Shown here one piece after another: positions 19,184 through 29,023 of a DNA stretch of 64,000 nt (the stretch's first letter is position 1; every line of letters starts with the position of its first letter). Source of the stretch: Phytobacter ursingii (GTDB taxonomy: Bacteria > Pseudomonadota > Gammaproteobacteria > Enterobacterales > Enterobacteriaceae); assembly GCA_901456055.1 (NCBI GenBank), contig CABDWT010000019.1, positions 248,001-312,000 of the forward strand, given 5' to 3'. The notes below the pieces were generated by a model. That model was not told the origin of the DNA. It did no database searches and saw only the letters and a list, made by a program, of their open reading frames with translations. Made by a program: the position numbers and the translations under genes.

Positions 19184-19231
19184 AACCATGTCGAACTTAT
19201 TACAGCCCCTTTTAATGAGGGGCATTGAGTC
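19156..19231 (-). ncRNA. sdhX: sucD 3'UTR, candidate SdhX (RybD) sRNA
   Basis: The 76 bases from the sucD stop to the terminator fold into two hairpins, GCCCCT / AGGGGC (19208-19225) and the terminator. In E. coli this same 3'UTR is cut to give the Hfq-bound sRNA SdhX, which links TCA-cycle expression to acetate metabolism. Position and architecture agree; base identity to the E. coli RNA was not computed. Confidence 0.55.
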
Positions 19232-20101
19232 TTATTTGATAATTGCTTTCAGCGCTTCGCCGATATCGGCCAGGCTACGCACGGTTTTCACGCCAGCGGC
19301 TTCCAGCGCGGCGAATTTCTCATCGGCGGTCCCTTTGCCACCGGCGATAATAGCGCCCGCGTGACCCATACGTTTGCCTTTCGGCGCAGTCACACCGGCG
19401 ATATAGCCGACAACCGGTTTGGTCACGTGATCTTTGATGTAAGCCGCGGCTTCTTCTTCCGCGCTACCGCCGATCTCACCGATCATGACGATTGCTTCGG
19501 TCTGCGGATCTTCCTGGAACAGTTTCAGGATGTCGATGAAGTTAGAGCCAGGGATCGGGTCGCCGCCGATGCCGACGCAGGTGGACTGGCCGAAACCGTA
19601 GTCGGTGGTCTGCTTAACCGCTTCATAGGTCAGCGTACCGGAACGAGAAACGATCCCCACTTTACCCGGCTGGTGAATGTGGCCCGGCATAATGCCGATT
19701 TTACATTCGCCTGGGGTGATAACCCCCGGGCAGTTCGGGCCGATCATGCGCACGCCGGCTTCGTCCAGCTTCACTTTCACCGTCAGCATATCCAGCGTCG
19801 GGATACCTTCGGTGATGGTGATAATCAGTTTAATGCCCGCGTCGATCGCTTCCAGAATGGAGTCTTTACAGAACGGCGCCGGAACGTAAATAACGGAGGC
19901 CGTCGCACCGGTGGCTTCCACCGCTTCACGTACAGTATTGAATACCGGCAGGCCCAGGTGCGTGGTGCCGCCTTTGCCTGGCGTGACACCGCCAACCATC
20001 TGCGTGCCGTAGGCAATCGCTTGTTCGGAGTGGAAAGTACCCTGGCTACCGGTGAAACCCTGGCAGATAACTTTGGTATCTTTATTAATTAAAACAGACA
20101 T
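19232..20101 (-). CDS. sucD: Succinyl-CoA synthetase alpha subunit
   Basis: Makes succinate and ATP from succinyl-CoA in the TCA cycle, as an alpha2beta2 cytoplasmic complex with SucC. It has 289 residues. The CoA-binding Rossmann half comes first ([10 protein letters not shown]), and the phosphorylated active-site histidine is His247 in RMGHAGAI. Its start overlaps the sucC stop by one base. It is the last gene of sdhCDAB-sucABCD. Confidence 0.98.
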   Translation of the reverse strand: MSVLINKDTKVICQGFTGSQGTFHSEQAIAYGTQMVGGVTPGKGGTTHLGLPVFNTVREAVEATGATASVIYVPAPFCKDSILEAIDAGIKLIITITEGIPTLDMLTVKVKLDEAGVRMIGPNCPGVITPGECKIGIMPGHIHQPGKVGIVSRSGTLTYEAVKQTTDYGFGQSTCVGIGGDPIPGSNFIDILKLFQEDPQTEAIVMIGEIGGSAEEEAAAYIKDHVTKPVVGYIAGVTAPKGKRMGHAGAIIAGGKGTADEKFAALEAAGVKTVRSLADIGEALKAIIK

Positions 20102-21267
20102 TATTTCCCCTCCACTGCGGCAACAACCTGTTGAGCTGCATCCGTCAGACTTTTCGCTGCAATAATATTCAGGCCGCTGTCAGCCAGACGCTTCGCACCC
20201 AGTTCCGCGTTGTTACCTTCCAGACGAACGACAACCGGTACGTTAACACCCACTTCTTCCACCGCGCCAATGATGCCGTCGGCAATCAGGTCACAGCGAA
20301 CAATACCGCCAAAGATGTTAACCAGAACGGCTTTCACGTTTTCGTCAGAGAGAATGATTTTGAACGCTTCGGTCACGCGCTCTTTGGTCGCACCACCGCC
20401 CACGTCGAGGAAGTTAGCCGGTTCGCCGCCATGCAGCTTAACGATGTCCATGGTACCCATGGCCAGACCTGCGCCGTTGACCATACAACCAATGTTGCCT
20501 TCCAGCGCAACGTAGTTCAGTTCCCAGTGTGCCGCCTGCGCTTCGCGCGGGTCTTCCTGAGACTGATCGCGCATTTCACGCAGTTCGGATTGACGGAACA
20601 GTGCGTTACCGTCAGCGCCCAGTTTGCCGTCCAGGCAGATCAGGTCGCCCTGTTTGGTGATAACCAGCGGGTTAATTTCGATCAGCGCCAGGTCGCGCTC
20701 AAGGAAAATGGTCGCCAGGCCCATAAAAATCTTGGTGAACTGTTGAACCTGCTTACCTTCCAGGCCCAGTTTGAACGCCAGTTCACGCCCCTGGTACGGC
20801 ATTGGGCCGGCCAGCGGGTCAAGGGCGATTTTATGGATGAGGTGCGGGGTTTCTTCCGCCACTTTCTCGATTTCTACGCCGCCTTCGGTAGACGCCATGA
20901 ACACAACGCGACGGGAGCTACGATCAACAACAGCGCCCAGATACAGCTCTTTGCCGATGTCAGTCGCTGCTTCAACCAGAATCTGGTTAACCGGCTGACC
21001 ATTAGCATCTGTTTGATAGGTCACCAGACGTTTGCCAAGCCAGTTTTCCGCGAACGCGCGAATATCTTCTTTGCTGTTAACAACTTTCACACCACCCGCT
21101 TTACCACGGCCACCTGCGTGTACCTGGCATTTTACGACCCACGGGCCGGCGCCGATTTTGGACGCTGCCTCTTCCGCTTCACGCGGCGTGGTGCACGCAT
21201 AGCCTACAGGAGCAGGCAAACCGTAACGGGCAAAAAGCTGTTTTGCCTGATATTCATGTAAGTTCAT
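20101..21267 (-). CDS. sucC: Succinyl-CoA synthetase beta subunit
   Basis: ATP-grasp subunit of succinyl-CoA synthetase. It has 388 residues from [12 protein letters not shown], equal to E. coli. An in-frame upstream extension of 37 codons runs into the REP element and is not coding. Nucleotide-grasp residues lie in the [16 protein letters not shown] segment and the C-terminal phosphohistidine-binding loop is [10 protein letters not shown]. It is separated from sucB by 117 bases that contain a REP hairpin. Confidence 0.98.
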   Translation of the reverse strand: MNLHEYQAKQLFARYGLPAPVGYACTTPREAEEAASKIGAGPWVVKCQVHAGGRGKAGGVKVVNSKEDIRAFAENWLGKRLVTYQTDANGQPVNQILVEAATDIGKELYLGAVVDRSSRRVVFMASTEGGVEIEKVAEETPHLIHKIALDPLAGPMPYQGRELAFKLGLEGKQVQQFTKIFMGLATIFLERDLALIEINPLVITKQGDLICLDGKLGADGNALFRQSELREMRDQSQEDPREAQAAHWELNYVALEGNIGCMVNGAGLAMGTMDIVKLHGGEPANFLDVGGGATKERVTEAFKIILSDENVKAVLVNIFGGIVRCDLIADGIIGAVEEVGVNVPVVVRLEGNNAELGAKRLADSGLNIIAAKSLTDAAQQVVAAVEGK

Positions 21268-21298
21268 GTGTTCTATCCATCCTTCATTAAACTTGTTA

Positions 21299-21331
21299 CG
21301 CCGGACGGCGCTACGCGTATCCGGCCTACAA
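21299..21331. repeat. REP (palindromic unit) between sucB and sucC
   Basis: GCCGGACGGCG...CGTATCCGGCC, the typical enterobacterial REP stem with an internal mismatch bulge. A second hairpin stands 20 bases away (21353-21375). Within the operon it may shield the upstream mRNA from 3' exonucleases. Confidence 0.85.
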
Positions 21332-21352
21332 TGCAGGTGTTCGTTTTTGTAA

Positions 21353-21375
21353 CCCGGCGGCATGACACCGCCGGG
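21353..21375 (-). repeat. Intercistronic hairpin after sucB
   Basis: Eight-base perfect stem CCCGGCGG / CCGCCGGG with a CATGACA loop, 10 bases past the sucB stop. No T-run, so it is probably an mRNA-stability element and not a terminator. Confidence 0.7.
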
Positions 21376-21384
21376 CAAAGGACA

Positions 21385-22611
21385 CTACACGTCCAGCAGC
21401 AGACGCGTCGGATCTTCCAGCAGCTCTTTAATCGCCACCAGGAAGCCTACGGATTCGCGGCCGTCAATCAGGCGGTGATCGTAAGAGAGCGCCAGATACA
21501 TCATGGGCAGAATTTCAACTTTGCCATCAACAGCCATCGGGCGGTCTTTAATGGCATGCATGCCCAGAATTGCGCTCTGCGGTGGGTTGATGATGGGTGT
21601 AGACATCAGCGAGCCAAACACACCGCCGTTGGTGATGGTGAAGTTACCACCGGTCAGGTCTTCAACGGTCAGCTTGCCATCGCGCCCTTTCACCGCCAGA
21701 TCTTTAATGCGTTTTTCGATGTCGGCCATGCCGAGGGTATCCACATCGCGCAGAACCGGGGTCACCAGACCACGCGGCGTCGAGACCGCCATGCTGACAT
21801 CGAAATAGTTGTGATACACCACATCGTCGCCATCGATAGAGGCGTTCACCTCCGGGTAGCGTTTCAGCGCTTCAACCACGGCTTTCACGTAGAAGGACAT
21901 AAAGCCCAGACGGATGCCATGACGTTTTTCAAAGGCATCGCCGTACTGCTTACGCAGATCCATAATCGGCTTCATGTTCACTTCGTTAAAGGTCGTGAGC
22001 ATGGCGGTAGAGTTTTTCGCTTCCAGCAGACGCTCTGCGACACGTTTACGCAGACGGGTCATCGGCACGCGTTTTTCAGAGCGGCCCGCCAGTTGCGGCG
22101 CAGCAGGTGCTGCAGCCGGTGCGGCAGGTTTACTTTCTTCTTTACTCGTCGGTGCTTTCGCCAGATGTTTTTCAATATCTTCGCGAGTCAGACGTCCACC
22201 TACACCGGTGCCTTTAATGGCGCTGGCTTCAAGGTTATGCTCGGCCAGCAGGCGACGGATCGCCGGGCTGAGCGCATCATTGTTTTGCTCTTCGAGAGAC
22301 GCCTGCTGGCGCTGAGCCGGGGTCGACTCTTTGGCGTCAGATTTCGCGCTGCTCTCTTTGCCTGCGCTGTTACCTTCGCGCAGGCGGCCCAGAATCTGGC
22401 GGGACGTTACGGTAGTGCCTTCATCTTCCAGCACTGCGTCCAGAATGCCGTCTGCCGATGCCGGTACTTCCAGTACCACTTTGTCAGTTTCGATTTCTAC
22501 CAACACTTCATCGCGTTGGACGGTATCGCCCGGTTTTTTGTGCCAGGTCGCAACGGTCGCGTCAGCAACGGACTCAGGCAGGTCGGGTACAAGAATATCT
22601 ACGCTACTCAT
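21385..22611 (-). CDS. sucB: 2-oxoglutarate dehydrogenase E2, dihydrolipoyl succinyltransferase
   Basis: Core of the 2-oxoglutarate dehydrogenase complex. It has 408 residues: a lipoyl domain (1-80) with the lipoylated Lys44 in [10 protein letters not shown], an Ala/Pro/Lys linker, a peripheral-subunit-binding domain (about 113-150, [15 protein letters not shown]), a second linker, and a catalytic domain with the active-site DHRLIDGRE near residue 375. It starts 14 bases after sucA and is followed by a hairpin and a REP before sucC. Confidence 0.98.
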   Translation of the reverse strand: MSSVDILVPDLPESVADATVATWHKKPGDTVQRDEVLVEIETDKVVLEVPASADGILDAVLEDEGTTVTSRQILGRLREGNSAGKESSAKSDAKESTPAQRQQASLEEQNNDALSPAIRRLLAEHNLEASAIKGTGVGGRLTREDIEKHLAKAPTSKEESKPAAPAAAPAAPQLAGRSEKRVPMTRLRKRVAERLLEAKNSTAMLTTFNEVNMKPIMDLRKQYGDAFEKRHGIRLGFMSFYVKAVVEALKRYPEVNASIDGDDVVYHNYFDVSMAVSTPRGLVTPVLRDVDTLGMADIEKRIKDLAVKGRDGKLTVEDLTGGNFTITNGGVFGSLMSTPIINPPQSAILGMHAIKDRPMAVDGKVEILPMMYLALSYDHRLIDGRESVGFLVAIKELLEDPTRLLLDV

Positions 22612-22625
22612 TATTTATCCTTTAA

Positions 22626-25433
22626 TTAATCGACGTTCAGCGCGTCATTGACCAGAGCTTGTTGCTGTTTCTGGTGAACGGACAGATATCCTACCGCTGG
22701 CGAAGCGGAGGCCGGGCGGCCTGCATATTGCAGGGCTGCCCCAAACGGAATCACTTCTCGCAGATGATGCTGGCTGCAGTACCATGCGCCCTGGTTGAGC
22801 GGCTCTTCCTGGCACCAGACAAAATCCTGTACATGCGCATAAGGTTTCAGCGCTTCCTGCACCGACTGGTGCGGGAACGGATACAACTGCTCAATCCTGA
22901 CAATGGCGACGTCTTTCTGATCGTTCTTACGACGCTGTTCAAGCAGGTCGTAATAAACCTTACCAGAACACAGAACGACACGCTTAACCCCTTTCGGATC
23001 AAGGGAGTCAATCTCTCCGATCGCAGGCATAAAGGTGCCGTTCGCCAGCTCATCAAGGCTGGAGACCGCCAGTGGGTGACGCAGCAGGGATTTCGGCGAC
23101 ATAACCACCAGCGGACGGCGCATACCGCGCAGCGCCTGACGACGCAGCATATGGTAAACCTGAGCCGGGGTAGACGGCACGCAGACCTGCATGTTCTGCT
23201 CAGCACACAGTTGCAGATAACGCTCCAGACGCGCGGAGGAGTGTTCCGGCCCCTGGCCTTCGTAACCGTGCGGCAGCAGCATCACCAGACCGCACATACG
23301 TCCCCATTTCTGCTCGCCGGAGCTAATGAACTGGTCGATAACCACCTGAGCGCCGTTGGCAAAGTCGCCGAACTGCGCTTCCCAGATGGTCAGGGTACGC
23401 GGCTCTGCGGTGGCATAACCGTATTCAAATGCCAGAACCGCTTCCTCGGACAGTACAGAGTCCCAGACTTTGAACGGGCCCTGCGCATTATGGACGTGGT
23501 GCAACGGTGTGTAAGTCGAACCATTCGCCTGGTTGTGGATTACCGCGTGACGATGGAAGAACGTACCGCGACCAGAATCTTCGCCGGACAGACGCACGGA
23601 GACACCTTCGTCAACCAGCGTCGCATAGGCCAGGTTTTCCGCGCCGCCCCAGTCGAACAGTTTTTCGCCTGCGGCCATCGCCTGACGATCGTTGTAAATT
23701 TTTGCCACGCGAGCCTGCATTTCAATAGACTCTGGCACCGTGCTAATGCGCTTCGCCAGTTCCTGCAAGCGTTTCATTTCTACCTTATTCGGGTAGCTCT
23801 CATCCCATTCATGGTTGAGGTATGGCGACCACGTAAAGGAGTGCATATTCATCGGACGCCACTCTTTCACCACACACTCGCCGGCATCCAGCGCGTCACG
23901 GTAGAGGTTCACCAGTTCGGTGGCATCTTCCAGCGTCGCAACGCCGTCATGCTCCAGCTTGTCAGCATAGATTTTGCGCGGAGTCGGATGCTTTTTGATT
24001 TTCTGATACATCAGCGGCTGGGTTGCACTCGGCTCGTCGGCTTCGTTATGGCCGTGACGGCGGTAGCAGACCAGGTCGATGAACACATCGCGTTTGAAGG
24101 TGTTGCGGAAATCCAGCGCTACACGGGTAACGAACGCCACCGCTTCCGGGTCATCGGCGTTGACGTGGAAAATCGGCGCCTGCACCATTTTACCAATATC
24201 GGTACAGTATGGCGTGGAGCGCGCATCCAGCGGATTAGAGGTGGTGAAACCGACCTGGTTGTTGATAACGATGCGGACAGTACCGCCCACTTCATAACCC
24301 CGCGCTTTGGACATGTTCAGCGTTTCCTGAACTACGCCCTGACCGGTAACGGCCGCGTCACCGTGAATAGTGATTGGCAGAACTTTGTTGCTGCTCGGCT
24401 CATCCAGGCGGTCCAGACGTGCGCGTACAGAGCCCATCACCACCGGACTGACGATTTCGAGGTGCGACGGGTTAAACGCCAACGCCAGATGCACAAGCCC
24501 CCCTTCGGTTTCGATATCGGACGAGAAACCCATATGGTATTTCACGTCACCGGTACCGAGGTGTTCTTTATGTTTGCCGGCAAACTCGTCAAACAGGTCC
24601 TGTGGTTTTTTACCCAGCACGTTAATCAACACGTTCAGACGACCGCGGTGCGCCATACCCAGCACCACTTCGCGCGTGCCGCTTTTACCGGCATGGCGAA
24701 TCATCTCTTTGAGCATCGGCACCAACGCATCACCGCCTTCCAGCGAGAAGCGTTTCGCGCCGGGGAATTTGGCGCCCAGATAACGCTCCATTCCTTCTGC
24801 CGCCGTCAGTTCACTGAGAAAACGTTTTTTCTCCTCAGCGGTGAAGGAAGCTTTGCCAGCAACGGATTCAATACGCTGTTGGATCCAGCGTTTCTCTTCG
24901 GTGCTGGTGATGTGCATGTATTCAGCGCCGATAGAGCCGCAGTAGGTCTGTTTCAGCGCCGCGATCAAATCGCCAAGCTGCATCGTGTCTTTGCCGATGG
25001 CAAAAGAACCTACGTTGAACGTCTCCTGGAAATCTGCCTCGGTCAGGTCATGGTATGACGGGTCGAGGTCTGCAACGCGCTCTTGTTGCCACAGTCCCAG
25101 CGGATCGAGATTGGCCTGCTGATGACCGCGGAAGCGGTAGGCGTTAATGAGCTGCAGGACTTTTACCTGCTTCGCATTGGTGTCAGGGTCAGAAATGGAG
25201 GAAGAGTAACGTGAGGCATCCTTCGCCAGACGACGAAAATAATCACGTGTTTTTGAATGGAATTGATCCGGTTTCACTCCGGTGCCCGGTAACTCTTCAA
25301 ACATGGAACGCCATGTCGCATCTACCGAGTCAGGATCGGTTAAGAAGTCTTCATAGAGCTGTTCTATCCAGCTCTGGTTCGAGCCAGAGAGGTAAGAAGA
25401 GTCCAGCCAGGCTTTCAAAGCGCTGTTCTGCAT
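22626..25433 (-). CDS. sucA: 2-oxoglutarate dehydrogenase E1
   Basis: Thiamine-diphosphate decarboxylase component of the 2-oxoglutarate dehydrogenase complex, committing 2-oxoglutarate to succinyl-CoA. It has 935 residues, two more than E. coli. The N-terminal E2-binding region (MQNSALKAWLDSSYLSG) and the GMAHRGRLNVL active-site stretch are present, along with the ThDP-binding GDAAVTGQGVVQETLN and the transketolase-like C-terminal half. A 361-base gap with an ERIC-like and a REP-like element separates it from sdhB, where E. coli has a weak suc promoter. Confidence 0.98.
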   Translation of the reverse strand: MQNSALKAWLDSSYLSGSNQSWIEQLYEDFLTDPDSVDATWRSMFEELPGTGVKPDQFHSKTRDYFRRLAKDASRYSSSISDPDTNAKQVKVLQLINAYRFRGHQQANLDPLGLWQQERVADLDPSYHDLTEADFQETFNVGSFAIGKDTMQLGDLIAALKQTYCGSIGAEYMHITSTEEKRWIQQRIESVAGKASFTAEEKKRFLSELTAAEGMERYLGAKFPGAKRFSLEGGDALVPMLKEMIRHAGKSGTREVVLGMAHRGRLNVLINVLGKKPQDLFDEFAGKHKEHLGTGDVKYHMGFSSDIETEGGLVHLALAFNPSHLEIVSPVVMGSVRARLDRLDEPSSNKVLPITIHGDAAVTGQGVVQETLNMSKARGYEVGGTVRIVINNQVGFTTSNPLDARSTPYCTDIGKMVQAPIFHVNADDPEAVAFVTRVALDFRNTFKRDVFIDLVCYRRHGHNEADEPSATQPLMYQKIKKHPTPRKIYADKLEHDGVATLEDATELVNLYRDALDAGECVVKEWRPMNMHSFTWSPYLNHEWDESYPNKVEMKRLQELAKRISTVPESIEMQARVAKIYNDRQAMAAGEKLFDWGGAENLAYATLVDEGVSVRLSGEDSGRGTFFHRHAVIHNQANGSTYTPLHHVHNAQGPFKVWDSVLSEEAVLAFEYGYATAEPRTLTIWEAQFGDFANGAQVVIDQFISSGEQKWGRMCGLVMLLPHGYEGQGPEHSSARLERYLQLCAEQNMQVCVPSTPAQVYHMLRRQALRGMRRPLVVMSPKSLLRHPLAVSSLDELANGTFMPAIGEIDSLDPKGVKRVVLCSGKVYYDLLEQRRKNDQKDVAIVRIEQLYPFPHQSVQEALKPYAHVQDFVWCQEEPLNQGAWYCSQHHLREVIPFGAALQYAGRPASASPAVGYLSVHQKQQQALVNDALNVD

Positions 25434-25552
25434 CGTGATCCCTTAAGCATTGTTATGCTTACTTCGCCGTGGATAACTACAACGCGCGCGGCAGGGCGCA
25501 CACGTCCCGGGGTTCACTTGCGAGCTCTTCTCTTTGTTGGCCCGCGAAGGAA

Positions 25553-25719
25553 CCTTTAAAAACTGCCCTCATCTTCATCGTTCGGGCTGCGACGGTGTTG
25601 GCTGCCTTCACTCACTCCGGTCACATAGTTCACTATGCTCCCGTCAATTCGCTCAGTTGCCGCCTTGTCTCGCCACGAACGCTTCGATTATTTCAACTGC
25701 GTACAGCGGTTTTTAAAGG
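25553..25719. repeat. ERIC-family repeat with long terminal inverted repeats
   Basis: A 167-base block between sucA and sdhB bounded by the perfect 11-base inverted repeat CCTTTAAAAAC / GTTTTTAAAGG. Inside, GGGAGCATAGT-GA-ACTATGTGACCGG and GGCAGCCAAC (minus strand) correspond to the ERIC central palindrome. The remainder of the gap (25434-25794) holds only this and a REP-like pair of hairpins. Confidence 0.7.
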
Positions 25720-25737
25720 TTTCCTGCTTCTTTCTTT

Positions 25738-25789
25738 GCCCTCTCCCCGGGGGGAGAGGGCCAGGGTGGGGGAACAGCGCTCCCCCCAC
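25738..25789. repeat. REP-like double hairpin between sucA and sdhB
   Basis: Perfect stem GCCCTCTCCCC / GGGGAGAGGGC (25738-25761), then GTGGGGG / CCCCCAC (25766-25789). The CCCTCTCCC-GGGAGAGGG type with a following GGGTG arm is the REP form common in Citrobacter, Enterobacter and Klebsiella. It lies 5 bases after the sdhB stop and probably stabilises sdh mRNA. Confidence 0.65.
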
Positions 25790-25794
25790 GTTTA

Positions 25795-26511
25795 CTACGC
25801 ACTACGTTGCAACAACATCGACTTGATATGGCCGATGGCGCGCGTCGGGTTCAGTCCCTTCGGACAGACACTGACGCAGTTCATAATGCTATGGCAGCGG
25901 AATACGCTGAAAGCATCACTCAGCCCTTCCAGGCGGTTATCGGTTTCGGTATCACGACTGTCAATCAGGAAGCGATACGCGGCCAGCAGACCGGCTGGAC
26001 CGATAAACTTATCCGGGTTCCACCAGAACGACGGGCAGGACGTGGAGCAGCATGCACAAAGGATACATTCGTACAGCCCATCGAGTTTTTCACGCTGCTC
26101 TGGCATCTGCAGATGCTCACGTGCAGGTGGATTTTGCCCATTATTCAATAAGTAAGGCTTAATCTTCTCATATTGGGCATAGAATTGCCCCATGTCCACA
26201 ACCAAATCACGGATTACCGGCAGCCCCGGCAGCGGGCGAATCACAATCTTCTGCTTACCGTTACCCAGCGCCGACAGCGGCGTAATACACGCCAGACCGT
26301 TTTTACCGTTCATGTTCAGGCCGTCTGAACCGCATACCCCTTCACGGCAGGAGCGACGGAAAGAGAGACTCGGGTCTTTTTCTTTCAGCTGCATTAAGGC
26401 ATCGAGCAGCATCATGTCACGACCTTCTTCCCCTTCCAGCGTGTAATCCTGCATGCGCGGAGCGTCGTCAACATCCGGGTTATAGCGATAAATTGAAAAC
26501 TCGAATTTCAT
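25795..26511 (-). CDS. sdhB: Succinate dehydrogenase iron-sulfur subunit
   Basis: Passes electrons from SdhA flavin to ubiquinone. It has 238 residues. The 2Fe-2S domain uses Cys55, Cys60 and Cys75 (with Asp63 as in E. coli). The C-terminal domain has the 4Fe-4S and 3Fe-4S ligands among Cys149, 152, 155, 159, 206, 212 and 216 (CILCACCSTSCP, CHSIMNCVSVCPKG). It lies on the cytoplasmic face of the inner membrane, 15 bases after sdhA. Confidence 0.99.
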   Translation of the reverse strand: MKFEFSIYRYNPDVDDAPRMQDYTLEGEEGRDMMLLDALMQLKEKDPSLSFRRSCREGVCGSDGLNMNGKNGLACITPLSALGNGKQKIVIRPLPGLPVIRDLVVDMGQFYAQYEKIKPYLLNNGQNPPAREHLQMPEQREKLDGLYECILCACCSTSCPSFWWNPDKFIGPAGLLAAYRFLIDSRDTETDNRLEGLSDAFSVFRCHSIMNCVSVCPKGLNPTRAIGHIKSMLLQRSA

Positions 26512-26526
26512 TTTCCTGTCTCCGCA

Positions 26527-28293
26527 TTAGTAAGTACGAATCTTCGGCGGGAAAGCCGGGCGCAGTTTCGGTTCCATATTGACGCTACGACGCGTCATGG
26601 ATTCCGTCTCTGGCAGATACAGGGAATGGCACAGCCAGTTTTCATCATCACGCTCCGGGAAGTCGAAGCGGCTATGCGCGCCACGGCTCTCGGTACGGAA
26701 GTTGGCAGATACCGCCGTCGCGTACGCGGTTTCCATCAGGTTATCCAGCTCCAGACACTCAACACGCTGGGTGTTAAATTCACTGGAAGTGTCATCCAGA
26801 CGGGCATTTTTCAGGCGTTCGCGAATCACTTTCAGTTGCTCAAGACCTTTCGCCATCGCGTCGCCTTCACGGAAGACCGAGAAGTTATGCTGCATACATT
26901 CCTGCAACGCTTTACGGATGGTCACCGGATCTTCACCTGTGCGGTTGTTGTTCCAGCGATTGAGACGTTCCAGCGAACCTTCAATATCCGATTCACTTGC
27001 ATCGCGCAGTACGCCCTGCTCAGCGATAGACTCTTGCAGATGCAGACCTGCAGCGCGACCAAAGACCACAAGATCAAGCAGTGAGTTGCCGCCCAGGCGG
27101 TTGGCGCCGTGCACCGATACGCAGGCGATTTCGCCCACTGCAAACAACCCAGGAATCACCACATCTTCGCCCTGCGCGTTCACCGTCAGCGCCTGACCGG
27201 TCACTTTGGTCGGGATCCCGCCCATCATATAGTGACAGGTTGGGATCACCGGGATCGGCTCTTTAACAGGATCGACGTGCGCAAAAGTACGGGACAGTTC
27301 CAGAATGCCAGGCAAACGCGACTCCAGCACCTCTTTGCCGAGGTGATCGAGTTTCAGTTTGGCATGCGGCCCCCACGGACCATCACAGCCACGACCTTCG
27401 CGAATTTCGATCATGATGGAACGCGCCACCACGTCACGGCCCGCCAGGTCTTTTGCGTTCGGCGCATAGCGCTCCATGAAACGCTCACCATGTTTGTTTA
27501 ACAGATAGCCGCCTTCACCACGGCAACCTTCGGTGACCAGCACCCCTGCCCCGGCGATACCGGTCGGGTGGAACTGCCACATTTCCATATCCTGCACCGG
27601 TACTCCGGCACGCAGCGCCATACCAACACCGTCACCGGTATTGATGTGCGCGTTGGTGGTGGACTGGTAAATACGACCCGCACCGCCCGTTGCCAGCACA
27701 GTTGCGCGGGCTTTGAAATAGACCACTTCACCGGTTTCAATGCACAGAGCAGTACAACCAACAACGGCGCCATCCTGGTTTTTCACCAGATCCAACGCGT
27801 ACCACTCGGAAAAAATAGTAGTGTGGTTTTTAAGGTTTTGCTGATAAAGCGTATGTAATAACGCGTGACCGGTACGGTCAGCCGCCGCTGCGGTACGTGC
27901 AGCCTGCTCGCCGCCGAAGTTTTTCGACTGACCGCCGAACGGCCGCTGGTAGATCCGGCCATCATCGAGACGCGAAAACGGCAGGCCCATATGTTCCAGT
28001 TCCAGAATGGCTTCCGGACCGGTTTTACACATGTATTCGATGGCATCCTGGTCGCCGATGTAATCGGAACCTTTTACCGTATCGTACATGTGCCATTCCC
28101 AGTTATCTTCGTGGGTATTGCCCAGCGCTACCGTAATGCCGCCCTGAGCGGATACGGTGTGAGAACGGGTTGGGAAAACTTTAGAAAGCAGCGCACAGGT
28201 TTGGCCGCTTTGGGAAATTTGTAACGCCGCGCGCATACCTGCGCCGCCTGCGCCAATAACGACAGCATCAAATTCTCTGACTGGCAGTTTCAT
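26527..28293 (-). CDS. sdhA: Succinate dehydrogenase flavoprotein subunit
   Basis: Oxidises succinate to fumarate with covalently bound FAD. It has 588 residues from [19 protein letters not shown], which holds the Rossmann GxGxxG. The FAD-linked histidine is in [13 protein letters not shown], and the substrate loop [21 protein letters not shown] and [18 protein letters not shown] are present. Its ATG shares one base with the sdhD stop; a few in-frame codons further up would run into sdhD and were not used. Confidence 0.99.
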   Translation of the reverse strand: MKLPVREFDAVVIGAGGAGMRAALQISQSGQTCALLSKVFPTRSHTVSAQGGITVALGNTHEDNWEWHMYDTVKGSDYIGDQDAIEYMCKTGPEAILELEHMGLPFSRLDDGRIYQRPFGGQSKNFGGEQAARTAAAADRTGHALLHTLYQQNLKNHTTIFSEWYALDLVKNQDGAVVGCTALCIETGEVVYFKARATVLATGGAGRIYQSTTNAHINTGDGVGMALRAGVPVQDMEMWQFHPTGIAGAGVLVTEGCRGEGGYLLNKHGERFMERYAPNAKDLAGRDVVARSIMIEIREGRGCDGPWGPHAKLKLDHLGKEVLESRLPGILELSRTFAHVDPVKEPIPVIPTCHYMMGGIPTKVTGQALTVNAQGEDVVIPGLFAVGEIACVSVHGANRLGGNSLLDLVVFGRAAGLHLQESIAEQGVLRDASESDIEGSLERLNRWNNNRTGEDPVTIRKALQECMQHNFSVFREGDAMAKGLEQLKVIRERLKNARLDDTSSEFNTQRVECLELDNLMETAYATAVSANFRTESRGAHSRFDFPERDDENWLCHSLYLPETESMTRRSVNMEPKLRPAFPPKIRTY

Positions 28294-28640
28294 CACACAC
28301 CCCACACCACAACGAATCCATAAATAACGTAAGCCGCGAGTGCAACGACAATAGCCAGTTGCAGAATCAGGCGCACAGCCAGCGGTTTAACGTAGTCGGT
28401 CAACACCTGCCACATGCCAATCCAGGCATGAATCAAAATGGAGAACAGTGCCAGCAGGGTGAAGACTTTCGTGAAGGCGGATGAGAAGAAGCCTGTCCAG
28501 ACTTGCCAGGTAATATCGCCAGTGATAGCGAAAAAACCGACCATATAGATGATATAGAGCGTCAGGACGATTGCGGTAGCGCGGACCAGAATGAAGTCAT
28601 GTACGCCGTTGCGTCCTAATGCGGAGGCGTTGCTTACCAT
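28293..28640 (-). CDS. sdhD: Succinate dehydrogenase membrane anchor subunit
   Basis: A 115-residue inner-membrane subunit with three helices that, with SdhC, binds haem b556 and ubiquinone. The N-terminal [27 protein letters not shown] contains the helix I Arg region, and the haem-ligand His lies in [18 protein letters not shown]. It overlaps sdhC by seven bases and sdhA by one, so all are translationally coupled. Confidence 0.98.
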   Translation of the reverse strand: MVSNASALGRNGVHDFILVRATAIVLTLYIIYMVGFFAITGDITWQVWTGFFSSAFTKVFTLLALFSILIHAWIGMWQVLTDYVKPLAVRLILQLAIVVALAAYVIYGFVVVWGV

Positions 28641-29023
28641 ACGAGGACTCCTGCGAGAAGTGAAAGCACGACAGTAATTGCAAATGACACGTTGGCGGAA
28701 CGTTTTCCTGCCTCAAAAGTTTCTTCCAGCCAGCCAAAATCCATCAGCATGTGGCGAATACCGCCAACGGCATGATAAGCCAGTGCAGTCAGGATGCCCC
28801 ACAAAATGAATTTAACAAAAAAGCCACTCATAATAGCGGAGGCAGACTGGAAGCCTTCTTCGGATGACAGCGACAGGCCCAGTAACCACAGCAGGATACC
28901 GACCGCCACAAAAGTGATGACGCCGGAAACGCGGTGAAGAATGGACGCTATTGCCGTAACAGGAAACCGGATCGTTGCGAGATCCAGATTAACAGGTCTT
29001 TGTTTTTTCACATTTTTTATCAT
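28634..29023 (-). CDS. sdhC: Succinate dehydrogenase cytochrome b556 subunit
   Basis: A 129-residue inner-membrane subunit with three helices. [26 protein letters not shown] carries the conserved quinone-site Ser/Arg and the SDH-C signature. The haem-ligand His lies in [15 protein letters not shown]. The start MIKNVKK gives the family length, whereas an upstream in-frame ATG would add five unlikely residues. It is first in the sdh-suc operon; the mRNA start region is a known RyhB and Spot 42 target in E. coli. Confidence 0.98.
   Translation of the reverse strand: MIKNVKKQRPVNLDLATIRFPVTAIASILHRVSGVITFVAVGILLWLLGLSLSSEEGFQSASAIMSGFFVKFILWGILTALAYHAVGGIRHMLMDFGWLEETFEAGKRSANVSFAITVVLSLLAGVLVW

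Noticed and set aside
20131-21261. Long plus-strand frames opposite sucC and sucB
   Set aside because: Antisense shadows with no ribosome-binding site and unusual His/Arg/Phe composition.
22659-25058. A 799-codon open frame on the plus strand across sucA
   Set aside because: It mirrors the sucA codon pattern on the opposite strand, is rich in Arg, His and Gln, and no domain is recognisable.
25469-26155. Plus-strand frames across the sucA-sdhB gap
   Set aside because: The gap holds ERIC- and REP-like repeats; the frames run into sdhB antisense and have no family.
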